A stretch of DNA of 16,124 nucleotides from JAOTYV01 sp041557595 (GTDB taxonomy: Bacteria; Pseudomonadota; Alphaproteobacteria; UBA8366): positions 1 through 16,124 of the forward strand of contig JBFFGE010000104.1 in the NCBI GenBank assembly GCA_041557595.1. Direction: 5' to 3'. The notes beneath the pieces were generated by a model. That model saw nothing but the letters and a program-made list of their open reading frames with translations. It did not search any database and was not told where the DNA came from. The position numbers and the translations under genes were made by a program. The stretch's first letter is position 1, and each line of letters opens with the position of its first letter. Shown here piece by piece: positions 6,674 to 14,644 of the stretch.

Positions 6674-8299
6674 CTACCGCAGCTTCGGATCGATCCAGAC
6701 GCGTGCGAGCGACTGGTTAAGATAATGACTGGGTGCGATTTTCCAGCCCTTCACATAGGTGCGATGCGGGTTGATCTTGTACCACCAAAAGGCCGGGATG
6801 GTGATCGCCTGATCCTTGAGGAGATACCCCTCATAGGCACGCATCTTGTCGTACTGCTTCTTCTCGTCCGGCTCGTTGAGCATTTCGAGATACAGCTCGG
6901 TGACCTTGTCGTCCTTGTGGTTAGTGTATTCGCTGCCACCGCCCTTGATCCACTTGGACACGTCGATCGCCGGGTTGATGACGCTGGGCGCGTTGTTGTC
7001 GACGACAACGTCTTTGTCGCGGGTTTTCCGCAGTCCCGCATACCAGGGCCCGGACGGGACCACCGACTGGGTGGCGTCGACGCCGATCTTGCGCCACTGG
7101 TCGACATACCACGTGCCAACCAATTTATAGGGCTGATCGACGGCACGATTCCACAAATCCGCCTTGAGCGGATTATTCGGCCCGAAGCCGGCATCGGCGA
7201 GCAGCTTTTTCGCCTTTGCCCGGGCGGCCTTTACGTCCTTGCCGTAGCCGGGCAAGGTCTGCAGCCATTCCGGCGAACCGGCGAGCTTGTGAGTCGGGAA
7301 GACGACCCCGCCCACCGTCTTGACGACGGCGATCTGCGACATGTATTTGGCGCCGCCCCAGCGATCAAGCGCATAGCCGAGCGCCTGACGGACACGCACG
7401 TCCTGGAACCGCTTTACGTTCTGATTGGGGCCTGCGCCCATCAGCACGTTCCAGTCGCTTTCCTGGACCTTGATTTTCTTGCCGAGCGCCTTGACGAGAT
7501 CGTCACGCGCCTTGGGCGGAAAACCGCGGAACTCGATCGCGGCCCGGTCGCCGCGGATCGCCTGCAGGCGAACCGACATCTTGGGCGCCGAGATCGCCTT
7601 GTAGCCGTCCAGATAGGGTAGGCCCTTGATAAAGTAGTCTTTGTTCCGCGCTCCTTCGACAAAGGCGCCGGGTTGATGCTGAACAAATCGGAACGCACCG
7701 GTGCCGTTGACGTTTTTCTTATGCCAGTCGTAGCCGTGGGTATCGAGGTCCTTCTTCGAATAGATGAAGTTATACGGCGACGCGAGGGCCGGAATGATCG
7801 CGGTCAACGGCCGCTTCATCTTGACAACCAGCTTGTGCGTCTCGACCGCATCGACGGACGCGACTTGCGTGTACCAGGGTTTCCGCGAGCTTGGGATATT
7901 CGGTGGCGGAAAGATGATCTTGTCGAGCGACGCCTTGACATCCGCCGCGGTCAGCGGCGTGCCGTCATGGAACTTCACATTCTTGCGAATATTGAAGGTG
8001 TAGGACATACCGTCGGCCGCTGCCTCGTATTTGCCCTCGCACAGATCGCAAACGAAGTCCGTCGTCGATTGGGGATTCTCCGGATTGACCATGATCAGCA
8101 AGCTGTAGAACGGCCGAATCGGATGGATCATGCCAAAGGTGGTTTCCCGATGCGCGTCGTATGACGGAATCTTGCTGCCTACGACGAAGTTAAGAACGCC
8201 GCCACGGGCGGGCGTTTCCGCGACCGCCGGTGTGGCAACCGCGCCGAAACTCAATGCACTCCCTAATAGTAAGGCGGAGGACACACGAAATTTACGCAT
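6674..8299 (-). CDS. ABC transporter substrate-binding protein, oligopeptide/nickel (DppA/OppA) type
   Basis: This 541-residue periplasmic binding protein belongs to the SBP_bac_5 family. A cleavable signal peptide ends at about A27 (ATPAVA|ETPARGG). Typical landmarks are YTFNIRKNVKFHDGTPLTAADV (100-121) and ALGYALDRW, with a C-terminal 'WIDPKLR' after the second lobe. These proteins capture peptides, opines, glutathione, sugars or metal chelates and deliver them to an inner-membrane ABC permease. No permease or ATPase gene lies nearby, so the partner must be encoded elsewhere. Two cysteines (FVCDLCEG, C84 and C87) occupy a place where many family members have DLAES; they may form a disulfide. 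The ATG has GGGAGACGATA upstream. Its closeness to the catabolic operons suggests, without proof, uptake of a related compound. Confidence 0.95.
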   Translation of the reverse strand: MRKFRVSSALLLGSALSFGAVATPAVAETPARGGVLNFVVGSKIPSYDAHRETTFGMIHPIRPFYSLLIMVNPENPQSTTDFVCDLCEGKYEAAADGMSYTFNIRKNVKFHDGTPLTAADVKASLDKIIFPPPNIPSSRKPWYTQVASVDAVETHKLVVKMKRPLTAIIPALASPYNFIYSKKDLDTHGYDWHKKNVNGTGAFRFVQHQPGAFVEGARNKDYFIKGLPYLDGYKAISAPKMSVRLQAIRGDRAAIEFRGFPPKARDDLVKALGKKIKVQESDWNVLMGAGPNQNVKRFQDVRVRQALGYALDRWGGAKYMSQIAVVKTVGGVVFPTHKLAGSPEWLQTLPGYGKDVKAARAKAKKLLADAGFGPNNPLKADLWNRAVDQPYKLVGTWYVDQWRKIGVDATQSVVPSGPWYAGLRKTRDKDVVVDNNAPSVINPAIDVSKWIKGGGSEYTNHKDDKVTELYLEMLNEPDEKKQYDKMRAYEGYLLKDQAITIPAFWWYKINPHRTYVKGWKIAPSHYLNQSLARVWIDPKLR

Positions 8300-8824
8300 T
8301 ATCGTCTCCCTGTTTTGGATGAAATATTATTCTTGTTTTTGTCCTTATTTCGATTGGCTGACGGCACAATCCGTCAACAACTGCCCTATCGTACATCGAC
8401 AATGGGAATTGGCAAATTCGACGCTAGCCCGAAAGGATGAGATCGGCCGGCCACGCGGACACCGGCCAATCGTCAAATCGATGCGTTCCAGTATTGTTCT
8501 CGACACTTCCCGGCCAAACCCCACCGCACATTCCATAGTGTCGCCATAATATCGCCCCTTTGGACTGTCAGCATGCGGCCACGCGTAATCGCTGCCGAAG
8601 ATCGGCCTCGCTGTCCATAACCGATTAATTCTACACAGTTATTACGGCGTAACCGCATCTACCACATTTGCGAATTTTTTCCTTCAATTAACGGTTTGTT
8701 ATCTAAATACGCAAATTATTCGATCCTACAACGAAGTATGTCCTTCGCCCGGTCCGCAATGGACCGGTCGCTGCCCCTATTGGGCGGATGATGCCGGAAA
8801 CCGGGCGAAATATGGGGGATTAGC
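8300..8824. other. 525-bp non-coding divergent region, several small inverted repeats
   Basis: No convincing gene was seen on either strand. The stretch lies between two divergent starts, so it should hold promoters for the binding-protein gene and for the membrane-protein operon. Sequence features are an inverted repeat at 8359-8376 (TGACGG, 6-nt loop, CCGTCA), the palindrome TTACGGCGTAA at 8642-8652, and a markedly AT-rich block at about 8660-8725 flanked by ATTTGCG (8666-8672) and its complement CGCAAAT (8710-8716). The AT-rich block is the likeliest promoter area for the plus-strand gene. No sigma-70 hexamer pair with correct spacing was convincing. A small RNA cannot be excluded. Confidence 0.5.
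8749..8804 (+). promoter_or_regulatory. Three consecutive small hairpins in the leader of the membrane-protein gene
   Basis: Three potential stems follow one another just before the gene at 8825: CCGGTCC/GGACCGG (8749-8755 with 8761-8767, 5-nt loop), GCCC/GGGC (8773-8776 with 8782-8785, 5-nt loop) and CCGG/CCGG (8794-8797 with 8801-8804, 3-nt loop). A GGGGGA ribosome binding site follows at 8815-8820. No U-run follows the stems, so they are not a standard terminator. The first is credible as an RNA or DNA element; the other two are short and may be chance in GC-rich DNA. Confidence 0.35.
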
Positions 8825-10261
8825 ATGCCGCAACTCAGTGCGCTTACATCGTATCAGTCGATCTACGTTTTCATCGCTATCGTCGTCACCATCGCCGCAT
8901 TGTATTTTTCGCGCGGTCCGGCGCACGCCGCCATTCGGTCGCTGACACGGGTTATCCATTCAGCCATGCGTCTCGGCGCCGCGTCGCTCTTTCACGCCGA
9001 GCAAAAATTGGCCGCGCGCAATCGCGAGGTCCTGCTGGCGGCCGGACGAGAGGCCGCGGAACAGAAGATCGAGCGCGAGTTCGACCGCATGGACAAATCG
9101 GTCCAGCGCGACCTGGCCGAATGTCCGACGTTGCAACGGCGGATGAACGAACAAATCGCTCGTATCGAAGAAGACCATCAGCGCAGCACCGACGTGCCTC
9201 CCTCCCCGCCCGGCTGGACCAATGCGGTCGAGGCGGTCGCCAATATTCCGTCCAAGGGCGACCCCATGGTCGCGAATATCCTGGACAAGATCCACGAATC
9301 CCTGGTCGAAGCGCAGAACAAGGCGCGCGACGCCTATCGCGCCGTGTCCAAGGAGCGGCACGAAAACCTCAAGAAGATGCGCCCCAACTGGCGGGCGCTT
9401 CAGCACAGTGTCGACCAGATGGACAAGAACGTCCGCAGCTTGCTCGGACGCGCCAAGACCATCGACCGCTACGTCGAGGATTACGAGGAAATCCAGAAAG
9501 GCTCCGACCGGGCGATCCGGAACCTGCATTCTTCGTCCCTGACGAATTTCTTCGTATCCGGTCTGTTTTGCGCCATCGCCATCGGCGGCGCCTTCATCAA
9601 CTTCCATCTGATCGCGCGGCCGATGTCCGAAATGGTCGGCGGTAGCAATGCCATCGGCGCGTTCAGAATTGCGGATATCGCCGCCATGGTGATTATCCTG
9701 GTCGAAATTTCCATGGGATTGTTCCTCATGGAATCGCTTCGTTTCACCCGTCTCTTCCCGGTGATCGGCGCCCTGCCGGACAAGATGCGCGTTCGCATGT
9801 TGTGGTTCGCCTTCGGGCTGCTGCTCTGTCTGGCCACGATCGAGGCGGGACTGGCGTTCATGCGCGAGATTCTGATGCATGACGAACTGGCGACCAGCGC
9901 CGCCTTGCGGGGGCAGACCAGTCAGGTCGTGTTCGCCTCCGACTTCCTGTGGATCACCACGGTGGCCCAGATGGGCATGGGCTTCATCCTGCCCTTCGCG
10001 CTCACCTTCGTCGCCATCCCGCTGGAATCCTTTGTTGCGGCCACACGGACGGTTCTCGGCCTGATGCTGCAAGGATTCCTGAAAGCGCTTGCCGTATGTC
10101 TGCGGGTACTCGGCAGCGTGATCTACCAACTCGGCAATGTGCTGGTCGAAATTTACGACCTCATCGTGTTCTTGCCGCTCTGGCTGGAAAGAATGATCAA
10201 GGCCAACGGCGGTTCAGCCCGCAAGGGATCCAAGACCGCTACCGCAAGAGAGGTATTCTAA
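8825..10261 (+). CDS. Integral membrane protein of unknown function with long helical/coiled-coil domain
   Basis: I do not recognise this 478-residue protein. It has an N-terminal membrane segment (about 12-29). A long, charged, largely helical region (about 35-235) follows, rich in Glu/Arg/Lys/Gln and suggestive of coiled coil (LAARNREVLLAAGREAAEQK; KKMRPNWRALQHSVDQMDKN), with a Pro-rich break at 121-131. Then come four probable membrane helices (about 240-262, 280-302, 322-346, 372-400) and a hydrophobic, possibly amphipathic C-terminal region to about 455. The tail is basic (KGSK). A GGGGGA ribosome binding site precedes the ATG. The stop is separated by a single base from the start of a vWA-like lipoprotein gene, so the two are almost certainly co-translated and probably act together at the cell envelope. 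Length and layout would suit a scaffold or mechanosensing-type membrane protein, but no function can be assigned. Confidence 0.85.
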   Translation: MPQLSALTSYQSIYVFIAIVVTIAALYFSRGPAHAAIRSLTRVIHSAMRLGAASLFHAEQKLAARNREVLLAAGREAAEQKIEREFDRMDKSVQRDLAECPTLQRRMNEQIARIEEDHQRSTDVPPSPPGWTNAVEAVANIPSKGDPMVANILDKIHESLVEAQNKARDAYRAVSKERHENLKKMRPNWRALQHSVDQMDKNVRSLLGRAKTIDRYVEDYEEIQKGSDRAIRNLHSSSLTNFFVSGLFCAIAIGGAFINFHLIARPMSEMVGGSNAIGAFRIADIAAMVIILVEISMGLFLMESLRFTRLFPVIGALPDKMRVRMLWFAFGLLLCLATIEAGLAFMREILMHDELATSAALRGQTSQVVFASDFLWITTVAQMGMGFILPFALTFVAIPLESFVAATRTVLGLMLQGFLKALAVCLRVLGSVIYQLGNVLVEIYDLIVFLPLWLERMIKANGGSARKGSKTATAREVF

Positions 10262-10262
10262 A

Positions 10263-10913
10263 ATGAAACGGATAATTTCCATCGTCGCACTGCTTGCCGT
10301 ATTCGGCCTGGCCGGCTGCGGTGAACCACAGCCCACTTCCCGAGGCGTGTACATGCTGATGGACACTTCGGGCACCTACACCAAGGAGCTCAAGAAGGCG
10401 CAGGACATCATCAACGCCATTCTGACCAAGCTCGACACCGGCGACACCTTTGCGGTCGCCCGGATCGACACTGGCAGCTTTAGCGAGAAAGATATCCTCG
10501 CCAAGGTTACCTTCGACGACCGGCCCAGCATGGCGAACCAGGAAAAGCGCCGTTTCCGGGACACCATCAATCAATATGTGAAACGCGTCCGCCCGTCCCG
10601 CTACACCGATATCACCGGCGGCCTGCTGCAAGCGTCCGAATTCCTCAACGAGAAGAATACCGGCGCCAAGACGATCCTGATCTTCTCCGACCTCGATGAA
10701 GATCTGAAAAAAGGGCATATCCGTGACATCGCCCTGGCGCTGGACGGGTTCGAAGTCGTCGCCTTGAACGTGACGAAGCTGAACAAGGACATCGTCGACC
10801 CGCGCATCTACCTCGAGCGCCTCAGCCGATGGCAAGCCAAGGTCGAATCCGGTGGCGGCAAGTGGAAAGTCATCAACGATATCGATCGGCTGGAACAGAT
10901 AATCCTGAACTAG
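10263..10913 (+). CDS. von Willebrand factor A-like lipoprotein
   Basis: The 216-residue protein starts with a lipoprotein signal peptide: basic MKR, a hydrophobic core, and lipobox LAGC with C19 as the probable lipidation site. Residue +2 is Gly, not Asp, which by the E. coli rule favours the outer membrane. The rest has a vWA (Rossmann-like) pattern: YMLMDTSGT (30-38) is a DxSxT-type MIDAS strand, T115 in YTDITGG fits the second metal-binding loop, and D143 in ILIFSDLDED (138-147) fits the third. Such domains bind Mg2+ and mediate protein-protein contacts. The start is 1 bp after the stop of the upstream membrane-protein gene, implying translational coupling and a likely physical partnership. 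A terminator-like hairpin lies just downstream. Partner and process are unknown. Confidence 0.85.
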   Translation: MKRIISIVALLAVFGLAGCGEPQPTSRGVYMLMDTSGTYTKELKKAQDIINAILTKLDTGDTFAVARIDTGSFSEKDILAKVTFDDRPSMANQEKRRFRDTINQYVKRVRPSRYTDITGGLLQASEFLNEKNTGAKTILIFSDLDEDLKKGHIRDIALALDGFEVVALNVTKLNKDIVDPRIYLERLSRWQAKVESGGGKWKVINDIDRLEQIILN

Positions 10914-10934
10914 CACCGACACCTTCCGGATTTT

Positions 10935-10972
10935 GGGGCGGCACCGTATCGCGGGGCCGCCCTATTTCTTTG
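10935..10972 (+). terminator. Probable intrinsic terminator of the membrane-protein/vWA pair
   Basis: GGGCGGC (10936-10942) pairs with GCCGCCC (10956-10962), with a G-T pair extending the base, a 13-nt loop, and then TATTTCTTTG. It starts 22 bp after the vWA gene stop. The U-tract is interrupted and the loop is large, so efficiency is uncertain. Confidence 0.6.
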
Positions 10973-11008
10973 TGGGGCCCGGAACGTCTTCTTCCCAATC
11001 GGTTTCGA

Positions 11009-11022
11009 AGGCATAGATGCCT
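11009..11022. promoter_or_regulatory. 14-bp palindrome upstream of the nucleoside-transporter gene
   Basis: AGGCAT and ATGCCT flank a 2-bp centre, a near-ideal operator shape about 95 bp upstream of the transporter ATG. As RNA the 2-nt loop is too tight, so DNA binding is the more natural reading. No regulator is encoded nearby. Short palindromes occur by chance, so this is tentative. Confidence 0.3.
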
Positions 11023-11116
11023 GAAATCCCGGTAATTTAACGATAGCTAAATGAATGCCGGTGTACTTCTTATCTAGGCAATTTCTTCACCCTTATCGGG
11101 CCCGGGTGGGAGGCGT

Positions 11117-12403
11117 ATGGAAGATATCTTAAGGGGAGTATGCGGTCTTCTCGCCTTCGTGGGCATCGCTTGGATGCTCTCGGAAACCAAAGTCCAATTC
11201 CCTGTATTCCAGCAAGCCCGGCTCGTCGCCGTCGGGCTGGGACTCCAAGTCGGCGTCGCGATCTTTCTCTTGAAGCTCTTCCCCTACACCAAGGAAGTCT
11301 TTCTGGTCCTCAACAGCGTCGTCTGGGCGCTCCAGGACGCAACCGCCGCCGGCACGACCTTCGTCTTCGGTTTCCTCGGCGGCGGCGACCTGCCGTTCAA
11401 GGCCACCAAGATGGGCGCGACCTACGTCTTCGCCTTCCGCGTCCTGCCGCTGGTTATCGTCATGAGCGCCCTGTCCGCGGTGCTGTTCCATTGGCGCGTG
11501 CTGCCGCTGCTGGTGCGCGGCTTCGCCTGGCTGCTCCAGAAATCCTTCGGCGTCGGCGGTCCGCTCGCGGTCGCGGCCGGCGCCAATGTATTCCTGGGCA
11601 TGGTCGAGGCCCCGCTCCTGATCCGGCCGTATCTCAGCCGGCTCAGCCGCAGCGAGCTATTCGCCGTCATGACCTGCGGTATGGCGACGATCGCCGGGAC
11701 GGTGATGCTCCTGTTCGCCACGATCATCGAGCCGGTCGTGCCCGACGCGATCGGGCAGCTCCTCGCGGCATCGGTCATCAGCCTGCCCGCAGCCCTCCTG
11801 ATCGCGCGCCTGATGGTCCCCGAAACGGCCGAACCGACGGGCGAAGACATCCCGCTCAGCAGCATCGACGTGACCGACGCCAAGGACCGGCCCGCCAATA
11901 CGCTCGAGGCGATTACCCACGGCACCATGGACGGCGCTTGCCTCGCCATCAACATCGCGGCGATGCTGATCATTGCCGTCGCCTTCGTCAGCCTTTCGGA
12001 TCATGCGCTCGGGTTCTTGCCGTATATCAACGATACGCCGGTTACCCTGGCCCGCGTCTTCGGCTGGTTCTTCGCGCCCGTCGCCTATCTCATGGGGATC
12101 GCGCAATGGTCGGAGGCCCAGATCGCGGGCGAATTGCTGGGAACGAAGATCATCCTGAACGAACTGATCGCCTATACCAAGCTGGCATCCGTGCCGGACG
12201 ACGTGTTGAGCGACCGGGCGCGTCTGATGATGACTTATGCGCTGTGCGGCTTCGCCAATTTCGGCGGTCTCGGCATCATGATCGGCGGTCTGACCACGAT
12301 GGTGCCCGATCGCAAGCGGGAAATCGTCAAGCTCGGATTCAAGTCGCTCATCGCCGGCACCATTGCAACCTGCATGACAGGAACCGTGGTCGGCATGCTA
12401 TAG
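11117..12403 (+). CDS. Concentrative nucleoside transporter (CNT/NupC) family protein
   Basis: This 428-residue inner-membrane permease of the CNT family drives uptake of nucleosides with H+ or Na+. Family blocks are GANVFLGMVEAPLLIRPYL (155-173, hairpin HP1 region), TCGMATIAGTVM (186-197), LGTKIILNELIAY (341-353, HP2 region) and LCGFANFGGLGIMIGGL (376-392). Relative to the Vibrio cholerae CNT structure, the acidic residues in 'GMVE' (E164) and 'NEL' (E349) and the Asn in CGFAN (N381) are kept. The Gln-Thr before the first Glu is Met-Val (M162-V163), and the Ser after the Asn is Gly (G384), so the substrate may not be a common pyrimidine nucleoside. GGGAGG lies upstream of the ATG. The gene seems monocistronic and converges with malate synthase, with 7 bp between stops. 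Confidence 0.92.
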   Translation: MEDILRGVCGLLAFVGIAWMLSETKVQFPVFQQARLVAVGLGLQVGVAIFLLKLFPYTKEVFLVLNSVVWALQDATAAGTTFVFGFLGGGDLPFKATKMGATYVFAFRVLPLVIVMSALSAVLFHWRVLPLLVRGFAWLLQKSFGVGGPLAVAAGANVFLGMVEAPLLIRPYLSRLSRSELFAVMTCGMATIAGTVMLLFATIIEPVVPDAIGQLLAASVISLPAALLIARLMVPETAEPTGEDIPLSSIDVTDAKDRPANTLEAITHGTMDGACLAINIAAMLIIAVAFVSLSDHALGFLPYINDTPVTLARVFGWFFAPVAYLMGIAQWSEAQIAGELLGTKIILNELIAYTKLASVPDDVLSDRARLMMTYALCGFANFGGLGIMIGGLTTMVPDRKREIVKLGFKSLIAGTIATCMTGTVVGML

Positions 12404-12410
12404 CAGACGG

Positions 12411-14588
12411 TTAGCCGCCGAATTTTCGCTTTGCCTCGGCGCGCCGCTGGTGGAGGATTGGCTCCGTATAGCCGTTCGGCTGCTCCCGCCCCTTGAAGAC
12501 TAGGTCGCAGGCCGCCTGGAAAGCGATGCTGTCATTGAAATTCGGCGCCATCGCGCGATAGGCCGGATCCCCCGCATTCTGCCCGTCCACGACCGCCGCC
12601 ATCCGTTTCATCGTTTCGCCCACCTGCTCCTTGGTGCAGATCCCGTGAAGCAGCCAGTTTGCGATGTGCTGGCTCGAAATGCGCAAGGTCGCGCGGTCTT
12701 CCATCAAGCCCACATTGTTGATGTCCGGCACCTTGGAGCAGCCGATGCCTTGATCGACCCAACGGACGACGTATCCCAGAATTCCCTGGGCGTTATTGTC
12801 GAGTTCCTGCTGGATCGTCTCCATCGGCCAATTCGGGCGGTCGGCCAGCGGAATCGTCAAAATGTCGTCAAGACTGGCCCTGGGGCGCGATTTAAGCGCC
12901 TCCTGGCGGGCCGCAACATCGATCTTATGGTAATGGATGGCATGCAGCGTCGCGGCCGTGGGAGACGGCACCCAGGCCGTATTGGCCCCCGCCTCCGGAT
13001 GTCCGATCTTGGCGACCAGCATGTCGGCCATCAGGTCGGGCATGGCCCACATGCCCTTGCCGATTTGCGCCCGTCCCTTGAGCCCGCATTCGAGGCCGAT
13101 ATCGACGTTCCAGTCCTCATAGGCCTGGATCCACGCAGACGTTTTCATTTCACCCTTGGGGATCATCGGCCCGGCTTCCATCGAGGTATGCATTTCGTCG
13201 CCCGTGCGGTCGAGAAAGCCGGTATTGATGAAGACCACCCGATCCTTCGCCGCACGAATGCATTCCTTCAGGTTCACCGTCGTCCGGCGTTCCTCGTCCA
13301 TGATCCCCATCTTCACGGTAAACCGGGCGAGGCCGAGCGTGTCTTCGATCCGGGCGAACAGCTCATCGGCGAAGGCGACTTCGTCGGGCCCGTGCATCTT
13401 CGGTTTCACCACATAGAACGATCCGGTCCGGCTGTTGCGATGCGCGCCGGATCGGTTCAGGTCATGCATGGCGATCAGGGCGGTGATCATGCCGTCGAGA
13501 ATACCTTCCGGAACCGGACTGCCGTCGGCATCGAGAATCGCGTCGTTGGTCATCAGATGGCCGACATTGCGGATCAGCATGAGGCTGCGGCCCGGCAGGA
13601 TTACGCTGCCGCCATCCGGCGCAGTGTATTGCCGGTCGTCGTTGAGCCGGCGCTCCACCGTGCCGCCGCCCTTCTCGAAGCTGGCGGTCAAGTCGCCCTT
13701 CATCAGTCCCAGCCAGTTGCGGTAGGCAACGACCTTGTCTTCCGCGTCGACCGCGGCGACCGAATCCTCGCAATCCATGATGGTGGTTATGGCGGACTCC
13801 AGCACGACATCGCTGATTCCGGCGTTGTCGTCCTTGCCGATCGGATGGGACCGGTCGATCCGGATTTCGAAGTGCAGGCCGTGATTTGCGAACAGGATGA
13901 CGTCGGGCGCGCCCGCGTCCCCTTGATAGCCGGCGAATTGGGTTGGATCGGCGAGGCCCGAGACGGACCCGTTCGCCAATTGAACCGTCAATGCGCCGTT
14001 CTCGACGCGGTAGCCGGCGGCATTCGCGTGCGATCCCTGCGATAGCGGCGCGTGCTCGTCCAGGAAGCGTCGTGCGAACTCAATGACCCGCCTGCCGCGC
14101 GTCGGATTGTAGCCGGCGCTGCGCTCGGCGCCGTTTTCTTCGGCAATCGCGTCGGTTCCGTATAGCGCGTCGTACAGGCTTCCCCACCGCGCGTTGGCCG
14201 CATTCAGGGCGTAGCGGGCATTCATTACGGGCACCACCAACTGCGGCCCGGCTATGGTCGAGATTTCCGCATCCTGGTTTTCGGTGGCGATCGAGAATTC
14301 CGGACCTTCTTCTGTTAAATAATTGATATTTTTAAGAAACTTCGTGTATTCCGCGCGATCGAATGGCTGGCCGGCCCGCTCCCGATGCCAGGTGTCGATT
14401 TTTGCCTGCAGGGCGTCGCGATGCGCCAGCAACGCCCGGTTCTTCGGCGCAAGATCGCGGATGATCGCGTCGAGCCCGGACCAAAAGACATCCGGCGCGA
14501 GACCGGTTCCGGGGATCGCTTCGTCATTGATGAAATCGTACAGCGATTGTGCGACGTCGAGCCCGACCGCTTTAATTCGTTTTGTCAC
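12411..14588 (-). CDS. glcB: Malate synthase G
   Basis: The 725-residue enzyme has the full length and all landmark blocks of malate synthase G, which condenses glyoxylate with acetyl-CoA to malate in the glyoxylate shunt and glycolate use. Residues that correspond by position and context to the E. coli active site are R340 (LIRNVGHLM), E432 (MGIMDEERRT), D460 (NTGFLDRTGDEMH), C617 (GIGCSKVPD) and the catalytic base D631 (EDRATLRISSQH). The start codon is GTG (CAC on the plus strand at 14586-14588), preceded by GGAGAG with a 9-nt spacing; no in-frame ATG lies upstream before a stop. The gene has its own leader carrying a very large palindrome, and no isocitrate lyase or glycolate oxidase gene is in the window. 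Confidence 0.98.
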   Translation of the reverse strand: MTKRIKAVGLDVAQSLYDFINDEAIPGTGLAPDVFWSGLDAIIRDLAPKNRALLAHRDALQAKIDTWHRERAGQPFDRAEYTKFLKNINYLTEEGPEFSIATENQDAEISTIAGPQLVVPVMNARYALNAANARWGSLYDALYGTDAIAEENGAERSAGYNPTRGRRVIEFARRFLDEHAPLSQGSHANAAGYRVENGALTVQLANGSVSGLADPTQFAGYQGDAGAPDVILFANHGLHFEIRIDRSHPIGKDDNAGISDVVLESAITTIMDCEDSVAAVDAEDKVVAYRNWLGLMKGDLTASFEKGGGTVERRLNDDRQYTAPDGGSVILPGRSLMLIRNVGHLMTNDAILDADGSPVPEGILDGMITALIAMHDLNRSGAHRNSRTGSFYVVKPKMHGPDEVAFADELFARIEDTLGLARFTVKMGIMDEERRTTVNLKECIRAAKDRVVFINTGFLDRTGDEMHTSMEAGPMIPKGEMKTSAWIQAYEDWNVDIGLECGLKGRAQIGKGMWAMPDLMADMLVAKIGHPEAGANTAWVPSPTAATLHAIHYHKIDVAARQEALKSRPRASLDDILTIPLADRPNWPMETIQQELDNNAQGILGYVVRWVDQGIGCSKVPDINNVGLMEDRATLRISSQHIANWLLHGICTKEQVGETMKRMAAVVDGQNAGDPAYRAMAPNFNDSIAFQAACDLVFKGREQPNGYTEPILHQRRAEAKRKFGG

Positions 14589-14644
14589 GTGATCTAACTC
14601 TCCATACAGCCGGCAGCACCTAAAATCCTCGTCTGAACACGACG

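Noticed and set aside
8444..8467. GGCCGG/CCGGCC inverted repeat in the long intergenic region
   Set aside because: The hexamer is self-complementary and common in GC-rich DNA, so the pairing has little weight.
8473..8658. Possible 61-residue gene on the minus strand in the long intergenic region
   Set aside because: No ribosome binding site or recognisable motif, and it is Arg-rich as random GC-rich frames are. Not strong enough to call.
8960..10129. 389-codon open frame antisense to the unknown membrane protein
   Set aside because: The sense frame has a ribosome binding site, membrane segments and a coupled downstream gene. The antisense product is highly charged and His/Gln-rich, typical of a shadow frame.
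12645..14045. 466-codon open frame antisense to malate synthase G
   Set aside because: Malate synthase G is certain on the other strand. The antisense product is Arg/His-rich with no recognisable domain and reflects codon bias.
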